Shown in pieces: positions 21,209 through 30,067 of a stretch of 64,000 nt of DNA. A program made the translations under genes and the position numbers. Below the pieces are notes generated by a model. The model worked only from the letters and a program-made list of their open reading frames with translations. It did not search any database and was not told the DNA's origin. Each line of letters begins with the position of its first letter. The stretch's first letter is position 1. Origin of the DNA: Rhizomys pruinosus (lineage: Eukaryota > Chordata > Mammalia > Rodentia > Spalacidae); NCBI GenBank assembly GCA_009823505.1, contig VZQC01007121.1, forward strand, positions 468,453 through 532,452, read 5' to 3'.

Positions 21209-21282
21209 AATAAAACTTTTTAAATACCCTACGCTGCAGCCAGGAGTGGTTGAGTACTCTCACCTATGCAGCCCACCACCAA

Positions 21283-21488
21283 TCTTTTAATTTTGTGTGT
21301 GAGTGTTCTGCATACACGGTTGTGAGTACACATGTGTGCAGTGCCCGTGGAGGCCAAAAAAAGGGTATCCACTCGCCCAGAACTGGAGTTACGTGGTTGT
21401 TAGCCACCATGTGAGTTCTGGGAACCAAACGTGGGTCCTCTGAAAGAGTAGCCAGTGCTTTTACCTGCCAAGCCATCTCTCCAGCCCC
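21283..21488 (-). mobile_element. Old B3-family SINE
   Basis: GTGGAGGCCAAAAAAAGGGT, GTTAGCCACCATGTGAGTTC and CCATCTCTCCAGCCCC on the + strand. Confidence 0.82.
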
Positions 21489-21589
21489 ATCTACCACGCA
21501 TCTTAGCGCTCTACCCCTCCCTTTGAATGAAGCCGCCTCCCTCCCTGCTTTTGCTCTTCTGGGAGCCCTTATTTCAATCCTTTGACTAA

Positions 21590-21775
21590 AAGGCTGTGTT
21601 GGGTAACTTTAGTCGTCAATGTAACACACCTGGTTAGATGGAATCTCAATTGAGGAATTGTCTCCATTGGACTGGCCTGTGGCCAGGTCTGGGTTGTTGG
21701 CATTTTCTTGGGTTGTTGTGTGAAGTAGGAGGGCCCAGCCCACTGGTCCTGTATTGGACAAGAAAGCTGCATGCA
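21590..21775 (+). mobile_element. Rodent interspersed repeat, 5' part
   Basis: GTAACTTTAGTCGTCAATGT, TCTCAATTGAGGAATTGTCT and GGAGGGCCCAGCCCACTG match the first half of a common rodent repeat I know by sight but cannot name. The second half is at 23.1-23.3 kb. Confidence 0.6.
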
Positions 21776-22017
21776 GGGGCTGGAGAGATGGCCTAGCGGT
21801 TAAGGGCGCCGACTGCTCTTACAGAGGACCCGGGTTCGATCCCCAGCACCCACATGGCAGCTGAGAGCCGTCTGAAACTCCAATTCCAGGGGAACTCCAT
21901 TCCAGGGGAATCCGAGACCCTCTTCTGACCTCGCGGCATTGCACACACGAGTGCACAGACTTGCATGAGACAGTACATTCATACACACACAGAAATAAAT
22001 AAAATTAATTTTAAAAA
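21776..22017 (+). mobile_element. B3 SINE, duplicated subtype, with target-site duplication
   Basis: Inserted within the interspersed repeat. AAAGCTGCATGCA at 21763-21775 and 22018-22030 is exact. Two tandem CCATTCCAG/CAATTCCAG blocks are present. Confidence 0.96.
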
Positions 22018-22165
22018 AAAGCTGCATGCATTGGGCTAACGTGCATCACAACGGAAGTGACACAATCAGATGATCTTTGGAGATAGAAACTGAGCCGCAG
22101 TGTTACCTGGTGAAAATAAAAAATACTGGGGCTGGAGAGATGGCTCAGTGGTTAAGAGCACTGGC

Positions 22166-22422
22166 TTCCCCATATGGTCTAGCAGTTAGGATTCCTGGTT
22201 TTCACCCAGGCAGCCCTGGTTCGACTCCCAGTATGGGAACGGTAATACCCTTTTTATTTTTAGCCGGGCGTGGTGGCACCGCAAATTATCCTAGCACTTG
22301 GGAGGCAGAGGCAGGCGGATTCTTGTGTGGTTCAAGGGCAGCCTGGTCTACAGAGTGAGTCCAGGGACAGCTGGGGCTACAGAGGGAGACCCTGTCTCAA
22401 AAGACAAAAAAAAAAAAAAAAA
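22166..22422 (+). mobile_element. tRNA-Glu/B1 chimeric SINE-like insertion
   Basis: Order: tRNA-Glu-like sequence (22168-22239), a 22-bp T-rich linker (22240-22261), B1 from AGCCGGGCGTGGTGGCACCG (22262) to GAGACCCTGTCTC, then an A-run. CACTGGC at 22159-22165 and 22423-22429 is a short target-site duplication. A pol III-started transcript reading from the tRNA into a B1 and copied back by L1 machinery would explain the structure (inference). Confidence 0.8.
22168..22239 (+). tRNA. tRNA-Glu(UUC)-like sequence, probably retroposed
   Basis: 72 nt collinear with the mammalian tRNA-Glu family. The anticodon stem CCTGG/CCAGG encloses loop TTTTCAC with anticodon TTC. The A box TGGTCTAGCAG and B box GGTTCGACTCC are intact. 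Acceptor stem CCCCATA/TATGGGA pairs except at position 1. The T-stem has changed (CCTGG/CCCAG) and pairs poorly in the standard register. A T5 run at 22250 could terminate transcription. No CCA is encoded. Damage in the T-stem and the setting inside a retroposed cassette favour a pseudogene over a working tRNA. Confidence 0.75.
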
Positions 22423-22600
22423 CACTGGCGTTCTTGCAGAAGACCTAGATTCAGATCCCAGCACCCATTTAGCAGCTAACAACCGTCTATAACTCCATTT
22501 CCAAGGGATCTGACACCCTATTCTGTTTTCCACGGCCATTTACAACATGGGTACCCTTACACAGATGCAGGCAATACAGTAATACACATAAAATAAAAAA

Positions 22601-22806
22601 TTTTATTTTGTATGTGTATGAGTGTACTGTCTGCATGCAGGTTGGTGCACCCATGTCATGCAATGCCATGGAGGTCAGAAGACGGCATCCGATTCCCCTG
22701 GAACTGGAGTTAAAGACGGTTCTTAGCCGCCATATGGGTGCTGGGAATCAAAGAACTTCTGCAAGAGCAGCAGTGCTCTTAAACACTGAGCCATCTCTCC
22801 AACCCC
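22601..22806 (-). mobile_element. B3 SINE
   Basis: Non-duplicated subtype; bases are lost around GGGAATCAAAGAACTTCTGC, which removes the B box. Confidence 0.92.
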
Positions 22807-22839
22807 TAAAATTTTTTGTGTATTTTTTATTGTTTATTT

Positions 22840-23105
22840 TTTAAGGGATTCTACAAAATAAGAGCACAGTTTGTCAGATCACATTAACATTGCTCAGTTT
22901 GCCATACAATAGAATTGGTGCTAGCATCCACAGATGAGGGATACCATTCGTTGTTTGTTTTTTCTGGGACGTGTTACTTCACTCAGCATGATATCTTCTA
23001 GCTCCATCCATTTACCTGCAATTATGCGATGTCATCTTCTTTACCGCTGCATAGAACTCCATTGTGTAGATGTACCACATTTTCTCATCCACTCATCGCT
23101 GAGTC
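22840..23105 (-). mobile_element. L1 3' fragment, reverse
   Basis: CTCCATCCATTTACCTGCAA, CTCCATTGTGTAGATGTACC and ACATTTTCTCATCCACTCAT are the complement of the L1 3' segment also seen near 1.6-1.7 kb. Confidence 0.75.
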
Positions 23106-23139
23106 AGTTTAAAATAAAAAAAAAAAAAAAAAGAAAGTC

Positions 23140-23325
23140 TGAGCACAGGTCAGGTGAGCAAGCCAGTAAACAGCATTCCTCCAAGGTCTGTGCTCCAAGT
23201 TCCTGCCCTGAATTCCTGCCTTGGCTTCCCTTGATGATGAACTGTGTCTGTAAGCCTTTCGTCCCCAAGTTGGTTTTGGTCAGGGTTTTATTTTATCACA
23301 GCAATAGGAAGCTAACTAAGACAGA
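23140..23325 (+). mobile_element. Rodent interspersed repeat, 3' part
   Basis: GAGCAAGCCAGTAAACAGCA, GATGATGAACTGTGTCTG and TTTATCACAGCAATAGGAAG followed by CTAACTAAGACAG continue the repeat begun at 21.6 kb. About 1.1 kb of later insertions split it. Confidence 0.65.
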
Positions 23326-23526
23326 GAGGCCAGGGACCTGGAAATAGCTTGCCTGGACCCTGAGTACCAGTAACGCCTTCAGGAAGGGCCTGCGGGGCTG
23401 ATGCAGAAAGACAGACACTGAGCTGCAGGTGCTGCAAGTGATAGAGGCAAGGAGAATGCACTCCTGCCCCATCAAGGCAGGCTCCTCTCCAAAACTCCAA
23501 TTTGCAAGGAAACAAATTTTAAGAAA
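23326..23526. other. Unassigned sequence
   Basis: No feature recognised. Confidence 0.4.
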
Positions 23527-23532
23527 TTAATG

Positions 23533-23692
23533 TGCCAGGCATGGTGGTGCATGCCTTTAATCCCAGCACTTGGGAGGCAGAGGCAGGCAGATCTCTGGGA
23601 GTTCAAGGCCAGCCTGGTCTATGTAGCAAGCGCCAAGCCAGCTGGGACTAAAAGAGAAACCCCGTCTCAAAAAGACCAAAAAAAGAAAAAAA
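23533..23692 (+). mobile_element. B1 SINE
   Basis: GCCAGGCATGGTGGTGCATG to GACCAAAAAAAG. AAATTAATG/AAATTAGTG flank it. Confidence 0.94.
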
Positions 23693-23766
23693 CAAATTAG
23701 TGCACAAAGTCACTTACTCCAAGGTGCTGAATGGCTCAGTTGTTCTTCCCTTAATAGAAGAATTCT

Positions 23767-23872
23767 GGGGCTGGAGAGATGCCTCAGCGAATAAGAATGC
23801 TGATTGCTCTTGCAGAGGACCCACCCAGGTTCAAGACTCATACACATAAATATATAAATAAATAAACAAATG
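23767..23872 (+). mobile_element. B3 SINE with large internal deletion
   Basis: Head through GGACCCACCCAGGTTCAAGA, then directly CTCATACACATAAATA. The central ~110 bp are missing. Confidence 0.85.
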
Positions 23873-24031
23873 TATAGGACAAACTATAGAAGAGCAAATG
23901 GGGCTACCATGCCCTCCCTAGGCACCCCACTCGCCAGGAACCTCTATATCTGGCTATTCAGAAATCTGACCCCTGCTGTTTTAGTTTGGTTTGGTTTGGT
24001 TGATTGGTAGGTGGGTGGGTTAGCTGGTTTT
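23873..24031. other. Unassigned sequence with GGTTT repeats
   Basis: Ends in GTTTGGTTTGGTTTGGTTGA and short GTGGGTGG repeats. Confidence 0.5.
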
Positions 24032-24206
24032 GGATGTTTTTTTGTTTGTTTGTTTGTTTGTTTGGTCTTTTTGAGGTAGGGTCTCCCTGTAGCTCCAGCT
24101 GTCCTGGAACTCACTATGTAGACCAGGCTGGCCTTGAACTCACAAAGATCTGACTACCTCTGCCTCCCACATGTTAGGATTAAAGGCATGTGCCATCACA
24201 CCCGAT
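24032..24206 (-). mobile_element. B1 SINE
   Basis: (TTTG)n tail, then TGAGGTAGGGTCTCCCTGTA to CACCCGAT. TGGTTTTGG flanks both ends. Confidence 0.94.
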
Positions 24207-24220
24207 TGGTTTTGGTTTTT

Positions 24221-24413
24221 ATTTTTATGTGTATGAATGTACTGTCTGCATGTAGGTCTGTGCACTCAGGTCATGCAATGCTGCGGAGGTCAGAAGAGGG
24301 TGTTGGATTCCCTGGGACTGGTTCTCAGCTGCCATGTGGGTGCTGGGGATCGAACCCGGGTCCTCTGCAAGAACAGTCAGCGCTCTTAACCGCTAGGCCA
24401 TCTCTCCAGCCCC
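24221..24413 (-). mobile_element. B3 SINE
   Basis: Short deletion after GGGACTGG. GTTTTGGTTTTTA at about 24208 and 24415 is its duplication, overlapping that of the neighbouring B1. Confidence 0.94.
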
Positions 24414-24436
24414 AGTTTTGGTTTTTAAAACAGTGT

Positions 24437-24538
24437 CGGTGGCGGATCTTTGTGAGTTCAAGGCCAGCCTCGTCTACAGAGTGGGTTCCAGGACAGCTGG
24501 GGCTGCAGGGAGACCCTGTCTGGAAAATACCAAAGAAA
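24437..24538 (+). mobile_element. B1 SINE fragment, 5' truncated
   Basis: Starts at GGTGGCGGATCTTTGTGAG. AAAACAGT on both sides. Confidence 0.88.
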
Positions 24539-24540
24539 AA

Positions 24541-24665
24541 CAGTCTCATGTAGCCCAGGCGGTCCTCAAACTCCCTACATGGGCAAGGACGACCTTGAAC
24601 ACCAGATCCTCCTTCCTCCATCTCCCACAGGCTGGGATTGCAGGCACGTGTCATGATGCCCAACT
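24541..24665 (-). mobile_element. Old B1-like SINE
   Basis: TGTAGCCCAGGCGGTCCTCA and GCTGGGATTGCAGGCACGTG are diverged B1 complement motifs. Confidence 0.7.
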
Positions 24666-24888
24666 AAACTCTCTTTGGGGGTTTTATGGTGGTTTGACCA
24701 CACGGGAACAATGGAGTGGAACAGGGCCATTGGTGATCAAGCTTTCCCTCCCTTACAGAGCGGAGGGTGGAGCTGAGAAGTTGCAGTTGGTAAACCTGCT
24801 TTGGTCTTTCCCATGAACAGCTTCCATCCTGAAGCTAACCAGGGTCTACCAGACAGCAGCCAATTCAGTCCTATACAAAAAGATATTG

Positions 24889-25086
24889 TTGCCTGGTGCA
24901 GTGGTACACACGTTTAATCCCAGCACTTGGGAAGCAGAGGCAGGTGGATCTCTGGGAGTTCAAGGGCAGCCTGGTCTACAAACTGAGTTCCAGGACAGCT
25001 GGGGCTACAGGGAGACCCTGTCTCAAAAACAAACAAACAAAACAACATATGTGTGTGTGTGTGTGTGTGTGTGTGTATGCGTGTGA
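24889..25086 (+). mobile_element. B1 SINE with (TG)n tail
   Basis: TTGCCTGGTGCAGTGGTACA to GTCTCAAAAACAAACAAACA, followed by about 15 TG dinucleotides at 25051-25078. Confidence 0.93.
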
Positions 25087-25089
25087 GTG

Positions 25090-25170
25090 TTAAGGATGTA
25101 GCTCAGTAGTAGAGGCTAGCTTGACATGCTTGGCAAGACTGGGACTTTATTCCTTAGCACTGAAAAGTCA
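25090..25170 (+). mobile_element. ID-like SINE
   Basis: AAGGATGTAGCTCAGTAGTA with a tRNA-Ala-type A box, then TGCTTGGCAAGACTGGGAC. Diverged. Confidence 0.6.
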
Positions 25171-25204
25171 ACTACTATATTTACAAAGTCATTAAAATTA
25201 CTCT

Positions 25205-25380
25205 TTAGGATGGGGATAGTGCCGAGCGCCTGTAATCCCAGCATTTGGGAGGCAAGGTCAGGGGGATATGGAATTGCAGGCCAGCTTGGCCTATACGGCC
25301 AAAAGCTTGTTTCAAAAAAATAAATAAAAATTTCCAGGTGTGGTGGCTCACACCTTTAATCCCACCACTCAAGACTGAGT
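25205..25380 (+). mobile_element. Two old B1-like pieces in tandem
   Basis: GTGCCGAGCGCCTGTAATCC starts one, ending at a CAAAAAAATAAATAAA tail. CAGGTGTGGTGGCTCACACC then starts a second that keeps only the head. Confidence 0.7.
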
Positions 25381-25438
25381 GGATTGATGATATAGAGAGA
25401 GCCGAGTACTGAAAGTTATAGTGGTACATTCCCACACA

Positions 25439-25453
25439 GATAGATAGATAGAT

Positions 25454-25484
<31 letters not shown>

Positions 25485-25502
25485 GGATAGATAGATAGAT
25501 GT
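25439..25502. repeat. (GATA)n microsatellite
   Basis: About 15 ATAG units with two interruptions. Confidence 0.97.
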
Positions 25503-25689
25503 GAAAATTATTGTTTTAAAACAAGTGCAATTATATTTATTCAAAATTAAAAAAAAAACACATACACCAGCAAACTGTGGAAATGATTAATGTCCAATTA
25601 ATCACCTGAATTTAATCTAAGGCTCCTCCGTGCTTCTAATTCCGTTCATGCTCAAGTCCTGATCATTTGAAACTATGAAAACAATGGAA

Positions 25690-25857
25690 TTTGTTTGCTT
25701 GCTTGTTTGTTTGCATGTTTGTTTGTTTTGAGAGGGTCTCCATGTAGCCCCCAGCTGGTCTGGAACTTACTATGTAGAACTGTCTAGCCTCGATTTCAGA
25801 GATCCACCTGTCACTGCCTCTCAAGGATCTAAAGCCATGCACCACCATGACTGTACA
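25690..25857 (-). mobile_element. B1 SINE, diverged
   Basis: (TTTG)n tail, GAGAGGGTCTCCATGTAGCC, ending CACCACCATGACTG. Confidence 0.85.
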
Positions 25858-25865
25858 TAACTGAA

Positions 25866-26078
25866 GTTTTTTTGTTTTTTTTTTAATGAGTGTTTTGCCT
25901 GCGTGTATGAAAGTGCACCATGCATACAATGTTCACCGAGACCTGAAGAGGGCACTGGGTCCTCTGTAAGTGGAGTTACATCCGGTCGTTAGTTGCCATC
26001 TGGATGCTGAGAACTGAATCCCGGCTCCTCTGCAAGAGCAGTAGGTGTTCCCAACTGCTAAGCCATCTCTCCAGCCCC
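25866..26078 (-). mobile_element. Old B3-family SINE
   Basis: CCATCTGGATGCTGAGAACT and GCTAAGCCATCTCTCCAGCC on the + strand. The tail side is diverged. Confidence 0.85.
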
Positions 26079-26164
26079 AGAAACAAAGATTTTTAAGTGA
26101 AATGTATTTCATTTTATATAAAAAAAAAAATCTCACTTAAGCCAGAACTTCAATCTAAATCTGA

Positions 26165-26300
26165 TTGGATTAAGAACGGACCAGCTGTGAGGGAGGGAGG
26201 CAGCCTCACCAATAAAGACCTCGGGAAGGTGGATCCCACTCTGAAGCTCCGCCCACAGTGACCGGCAGCTGGAAGCCAGAACACAGCCAAAGAGACGAGT
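26165..26300 (+). promoter_or_regulatory. Rfpl4: Candidate Rfpl4 promoter / 5' non-coding exon
   Basis: SINE-free island 2.7 kb upstream of the Rfpl4 start. Two CAGCTG E-boxes (about 26182 and 26265), a GCTCCGCCCAC box near 26248, an ACCAATAAAG element near 26209 and a donor-like GACGA|GTGAGTGG at 26295. The coding exon begins with a splice acceptor, so an upstream non-coding exon must exist. This is the best-looking candidate, by inference only. Confidence 0.3.
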
Positions 26301-26458
26301 GAGTGGACTCTAGCATATTCCTTTCCACTTCTCAGTCTCTACTGGGGACAGAGGAAGGTCTGCCTAGGGGAATGATTTATTATTCTGGAAGCGTTGTCCA
26401 AGCATATGCCGCTTATACAGACACCAAGCTCGCTACTCGGTGCCAGAAGGCAGGAGAC

Positions 26459-26612
26459 TTTTTTTTTTGTCTTTTTGAGACAGGATCTCCCTTTAGTCCT
26501 AGCTGGCCTGGAGCTTGCTATGTAAACCGGGCTGGCTTTGGACTCACAGAGATCTGCCTGCCTCTGCCTCCCGAGTGCTGGGATTAAAGGCGTGTGCCAC
26601 CACACCTGGCAG
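26459..26612 (-). mobile_element. B1 SINE
   Basis: TTTTGTCTTTTTGAGACAGG to CACCACACCTGGCA. Confidence 0.94.
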
Positions 26613-26819
26613 ACGTTCAACACCCTGCCTAGAGAAGTGATAGTCTTCACTTTCTTGACTCCCACCAGACAGTAAGCCAATTCTGCAAGCTGGGGAGACG
26701 TGTTATTCCATTGGCTCATATGAATCTCTTGGTTTCCGCCAGGGCCTGTAACCAGGTGGGTGAGGGAGTTGGAAAGTTTCTGTGTCTGAAAGAATATGAT
26801 CCACATATGTAATGATAAA

Positions 26820-26903
26820 CTTTTTTTTTTTTGAGACAGGGTCTCCCTTTGGTCCCAGCTGGCCTGGAACTCATTCTGTAGACCAGGCTGGCCTTGACCT
26901 CAA
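26820..26903 (-). mobile_element. B1 SINE, 5' truncated
   Basis: Stops at GGCCTTGACCTCA; only the 3' half is present. Confidence 0.87.
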
Positions 26904-26987
26904 CAAAGAAAGTGAAAGGGAGGAGTTTATTTTAATATAAAAAATGTTACAAACAGGCATGGCACTCACCTTTATTTTTTATATTTA

Positions 26988-27229
26988 TTTTTGTGGTTGT
27001 TTTGAGACAGCATCTCCCTTTAGTCCCAGCTGGCCTAGAGCTCACTATGTAGACCAGGCTGGCCTTGAACTCACAGAAATCCGCCTGCCTCTGTCTACAG
27101 AGTGTTGGCGTGTACCACCACACCAGGCCTAAGACAGTTCTTAGCCACCATGCAGGTCCTGGGAATCGAACCCGGGTCCTCTGCAAGAGCAGTCGGTGCT
27201 CTTAACCGCTGAACCATCTTTCCAGCCCC
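26988..27229 (-). mobile_element. B3-B1 composite SINE
   Basis: - strand junction GGTGGCTAAGAACTGTCTTA/GGCCTGGTGTGGTGG. TATATTTATTTTT on the left resembles TATATTTTATTTTT on the right, a likely target-site duplication. Confidence 0.9.
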
Positions 27230-27450
27230 ATATATTTTATTTTTATCTTATGCATATGAGTGTATTGTCTGCATGTATATAAGTGCAACTGCATCATGCA
27301 ATGCCCACAAAGCTCAGAAGAGCACATGAGATTCCCCTGGAACTGAAGTTACAGATGGTTGTCAGCCGCCATGTGGGTGCTGGGAATCTTCCTTGCTTCC
27401 TCTCCAAGAGCAGTCATGCTCTTAAGCACTGAGCCATTTCTCCAGCCCCC
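27230..27450 (-). mobile_element. B3 SINE
   Basis: GTGTATTGTCTGCATGTATA to CCATTTCTCCAGCCCCC. The B-box region is damaged (GGGAATCTTCCTTGCTTCC). Confidence 0.9.
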
Positions 27451-27452
27451 AA

Positions 27453-27690
27453 ATTCTCCTTTACTCTCAGCACCTGGGAGGCAGAGGCAGGTACATCTCT
27501 GTGAGATCAAGGCCCACCTGGTTTCTGTGGCAAGTTCCAGGCCATTGTGGGGTGGGAGTCGAGAGAAGGTCTCACCTTGTATCCTTGGCTGGCTAGGTAG
27601 ACCAAGATAGCCTTGAACTTCCAGAGATCTACCTGCCTCTACCCCCAATGGGCTGAGATTAAAGCCATGTACCACTATGATTAGCCCATG
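27453..27690. mobile_element. Head-to-head B1 pair (foldback)
   Basis: 27460-27545 is a + strand B1 part (CAGCACCTGGGAGGCAGAGG) and 27560-27690 a - strand B1 part (CTACCTGCCTCTACCCCCAA). Together they can fold into an imperfect hairpin. Confidence 0.75.
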
Positions 27691-27756
27691 TTATCCATTT
27701 AACAGTTAATGGAATCTTTACATTTTTTCATACGTCTTTCAAACTGTGTGTGTTTT

Positions 27757-27968
27757 TTTTTTTATTTTATGTGTATGAGTGTACTGTCTGCATGCAGGTC
27801 TGTGCACCTCTGTCATGCAATGCTGCAGAGGTCAGAAGAGGGTGTTGGATTCCCCTGGAACTGGAGTTAAAGACGATTCTCAGCTTCCATGTGGGTGCTG
27901 GGGATCGAACCCGGGTCCTCTGCAAGAGCAGTTGGCACTCCCAACCACTAGGCCATCTCTCCAGCCCC
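27757..27968 (-). mobile_element. B3 SINE
   Basis: Near-consensus, non-duplicated subtype. CTGTGTGTGTTTT and CTGAGTGTGTGTTTT flank it. Confidence 0.94.
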
Positions 27969-28016
27969 CTGAGTGTGTGTTTTATACTCGTGGCACATTA
28001 CAATTCAGATAAGCTT

Positions 28017-28135
28017 TGGATCAGTGAGATAGTTCAACAGGTAAAGATGCCTTCCACTCAGCCTGATGGCCTGACAGGACCCACATGGCAGAGGGAGGGA
28101 ACCAGTTCCCACAGACTGTCAAGACTCTCTACATG

Positions 28136-28172
<37 letters not shown>
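28017..28172 (+). mobile_element. B3A-type SINE with (AC)n tail
   Basis: GATCAGTGAGATAGTTCAAC head and GCCTGACAGGACCCACATGG; ends in about 15 AC dinucleotides at 28140-28170. Confidence 0.8.
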
Positions 28173-28173
<1 letters not shown>

Positions 28174-28297
28174 ACATAAATACATGTAAAAAAATATTCA
28201 GTAAATAAGGCTAAGCCCCTTTAAGGTATTCCATAGCCACATGGGACTAGTGACTACAATATTAGAAAGGCCAGTACAAACCTCCCTCAACTAAAAG

Positions 28298-28372
28298 CTT
28301 AAGAGATAGCCCACCAGTTAAGAGCACTGGCTGCTCTTACAGAAGAGCACGTGTGCCCCCATCACAGACACA
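28298..28372 (+). mobile_element. B3 SINE, internally deleted
   Basis: AGAGATAGCCCACCAGTTAA head jumps to CACGTGTGCCCCCATCACAG and a short tail. Confidence 0.7.
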
Positions 28373-28416
28373 ATAAATATTTAAATATTAGGCCGAGCAC
28401 ATCAAGAATGCAGAAT

Positions 28417-28630
28417 TGGGGCCAGAGAGATGGCTCATCCGTTAATTAGCTGCTCTTCCAGAGGACCAGGCAGGGTTCAGTTCCCAGCACCCACCTGGCA
28501 ACTAACAACCATCCATAACTCCACTTCCAGAGGATCCAATTCCCTCTTCTGACCTCTATGCCTTGTGTGCATTTACATACATGCAGGCAATACACTTATG
28601 CACATAAAAAGAATAAGTAAAATATTTAAA
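28417..28630 (+). mobile_element. B3 SINE, diverged
   Basis: GGGGCCAGAGAGATGGCTCA to ACACTTATGCACATAAAA; a few bases are lost in the A-box region. Confidence 0.9.
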
Positions 28631-28638
28631 ATAGAAGG

Positions 28639-28801
28639 TCACTGGGCATGGTGGCGCACACCTTTAATCCTAGCTCTCGGGAGGCAGAGGCAGGCGGATC
28701 TTTGTGAGTTCAAGGCCAGCCTGGTCTACAGAGTGACTTCCAGGACAGCTGGGGCTACAGGAAGACCCTGTCTGGAAAAGACCAAAAAGAAAAAAAAAAG
28801 G
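28639..28801 (+). mobile_element. B1 SINE
   Basis: CACTGGGCATGGTGGCGCAC to GACCAAAAAGAAAAAAAAAA. Confidence 0.95.
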
Positions 28802-28998
28802 GTCGAGGAGGAATCATCTTTCATGCCAATATTACACTTACTGGAAATTCAAGCCTGTGAGTGAGTTATAGCTGTTTTTATTTTAACCTATACTGGAGAC
28901 TACAAACGGTAACACCATGCCTCTCCTCTGTCTAGTAGTTATTCAACTGAGGGATGTTTCAGTCTCATGTACATTTTCCCCTCAGGTACTTGCTGGCC

Positions 28999-29284
28999 AT
29001 GGCTGAACACTTTAAACATATAAGTAGCTGTCCTATCTGTTTACGTTATATGGAAAACCCCATGTACCTGAAATGTGGGTATGTCTGCTGCCGACGCTGC
29101 ACAAACTCGCTAGAGAAGGATCCTAACGGAAAGGGTGTAATGTGCCCACACTGCGTTGTGGTCTCTGAGAAGGATGATGTCATACCTGCTGCCCAGCTGG
29201 GCCTTCTGATTTCCAAGATCAAAAAGCTAGAGCCTCTGCTGAGACAGGTCCTCCAGATGGACCCGTTGATCAAAAACTTCCAAG
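28999..29284 (+). CDS. Rfpl4: Ret finger protein-like 4, coding exon 1 (RING-like part)
   Basis: Codes for residues 1-95 plus the first base of codon 96. A pyrimidine-rich acceptor (TTTTCCCCTCAG, to 28985) opens the exon. The start ATG at 28999 follows GCTGGCC, and an in-frame upstream ATG at 28954 lies in the intron and is not used. A RING-like cluster occupies residues 11-52 (C11, C14, C26, C30/C31, C34, C49, C52). The position usually held by His in C3HC4 RINGs is Tyr28, as I recall for RFPL proteins, so ubiquitin-ligase activity cannot be assumed. A hydrophobic helical stretch (about residues 66-84) follows. Donor CAAG|GTAAGT at 29285, phase 1. In mouse this family is expressed in oocytes and early embryos and has been linked to proteasome-related proteins (from family knowledge). 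The protein is intact at 296 residues, close to the ~287 I recall for mouse and human. Confidence 0.93.
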
Positions 29285-29349
29285 GTAAGTTGTCTGTACA
29301 AACGTCCCCAAACCCATGAGGTCCTCTGGGGAAATCAATTTTCTTTTCT

Positions 29350-29596
29350 TTTTATTTTTTTTGAGACAAGGTATCCCTGTAGCCCCAGCTGCCTGGAACT
29401 CACTCTGTAGACCAGGCTGGCCTTGAACTCACAAAGACCCTCCTGCCTCTGCCTCCCAAGTGCTAGGATTAAGGGCATACGCCACCACGCCCGGCTTAGA
29501 AACAATTCTTAGCCACCATGTCGGTGCTGGGAATCGAACTCAGATCCTCTGCTAGAGCAGTTGGTGCTCTTAACCACTGAGCCATCTCTCCAGCCC
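29350..29596 (-). mobile_element. B3-B1 composite SINE in the Rfpl4 intron
   Basis: - strand junction GGTGGCTAAGAATTGTTTCT/AAGCCGGGCGTGG; the B1 is complete and near consensus. Confidence 0.9.
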
Positions 29597-30020
29597 AGAA
29601 GTAGCTTTTCAAATTCGAAAATGTATGAATTACTTGTGGATCTGGTTCAATGTACTGGGCTTTCGAGGGAGCATCTGACACAACCCAGGTGGTACCAGTG
29701 CTGCTGACTCAGCATCCACACATTGGGTCCTGCACCCATGAATCTGACCCTGTCTGACAGTGAGACCCAGGATCTGAGATGCTTAGAAATTCCCCGGATG
29801 ATTCGAATCCACAGAAAGTGTGGCCACCCATTGTGATGGATGAAATTATTAGCCCAATGCTCAGGCCTCCAAGGCAAAGAACGGAAAAGGTCATCTGGGG
29901 TTACTCAGGGAGATTTAGGTCCAGGTCCAGACTCTGGACCTAAGGACTATATGCGTTTTCCATGCCAGTTCCTCAGGAAATAATGCTCAGTTCCACATCA
30001 CAAGTTACATCTATATTCGA

Positions 30021-30021
<1 letters not shown>
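29597..30021 (+). mobile_element. Intron sequence with ancient hAT-type DNA transposon fragment
   Basis: About 29725-29820 (CCCATGAATCTGACCCTGTC... and AAATTCCCCGGATGATTCGA) resembles the end of an old mammalian hAT-Charlie non-autonomous element. The rest of the interval is unassigned. Confidence 0.45.

Positions 30022-30067
<46 letters not shown>

Larger units (their letters stand above)
22128..22605 (+). mobile_element. B3 SINE interrupted by a tRNA-B1 insertion
   Basis: The head (GGGGCTGGAGAGATGG...AGAGCACTGGC) is cut at 22165. The same element resumes at 22423 (CACTGGCGTTCTTGCAGAAG) and runs to its tail near 22605. This fixes the inserted cassette at 22166-22422. Confidence 0.92.

Noticed and set aside
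28954..28998. Upstream in-frame ATG for Rfpl4
   Set aside because: It lies before a good splice acceptor (TTTTCCCCTCAG at 28974-28985) and in intron-like sequence. The ATG at 28999 fits the family N-terminus.
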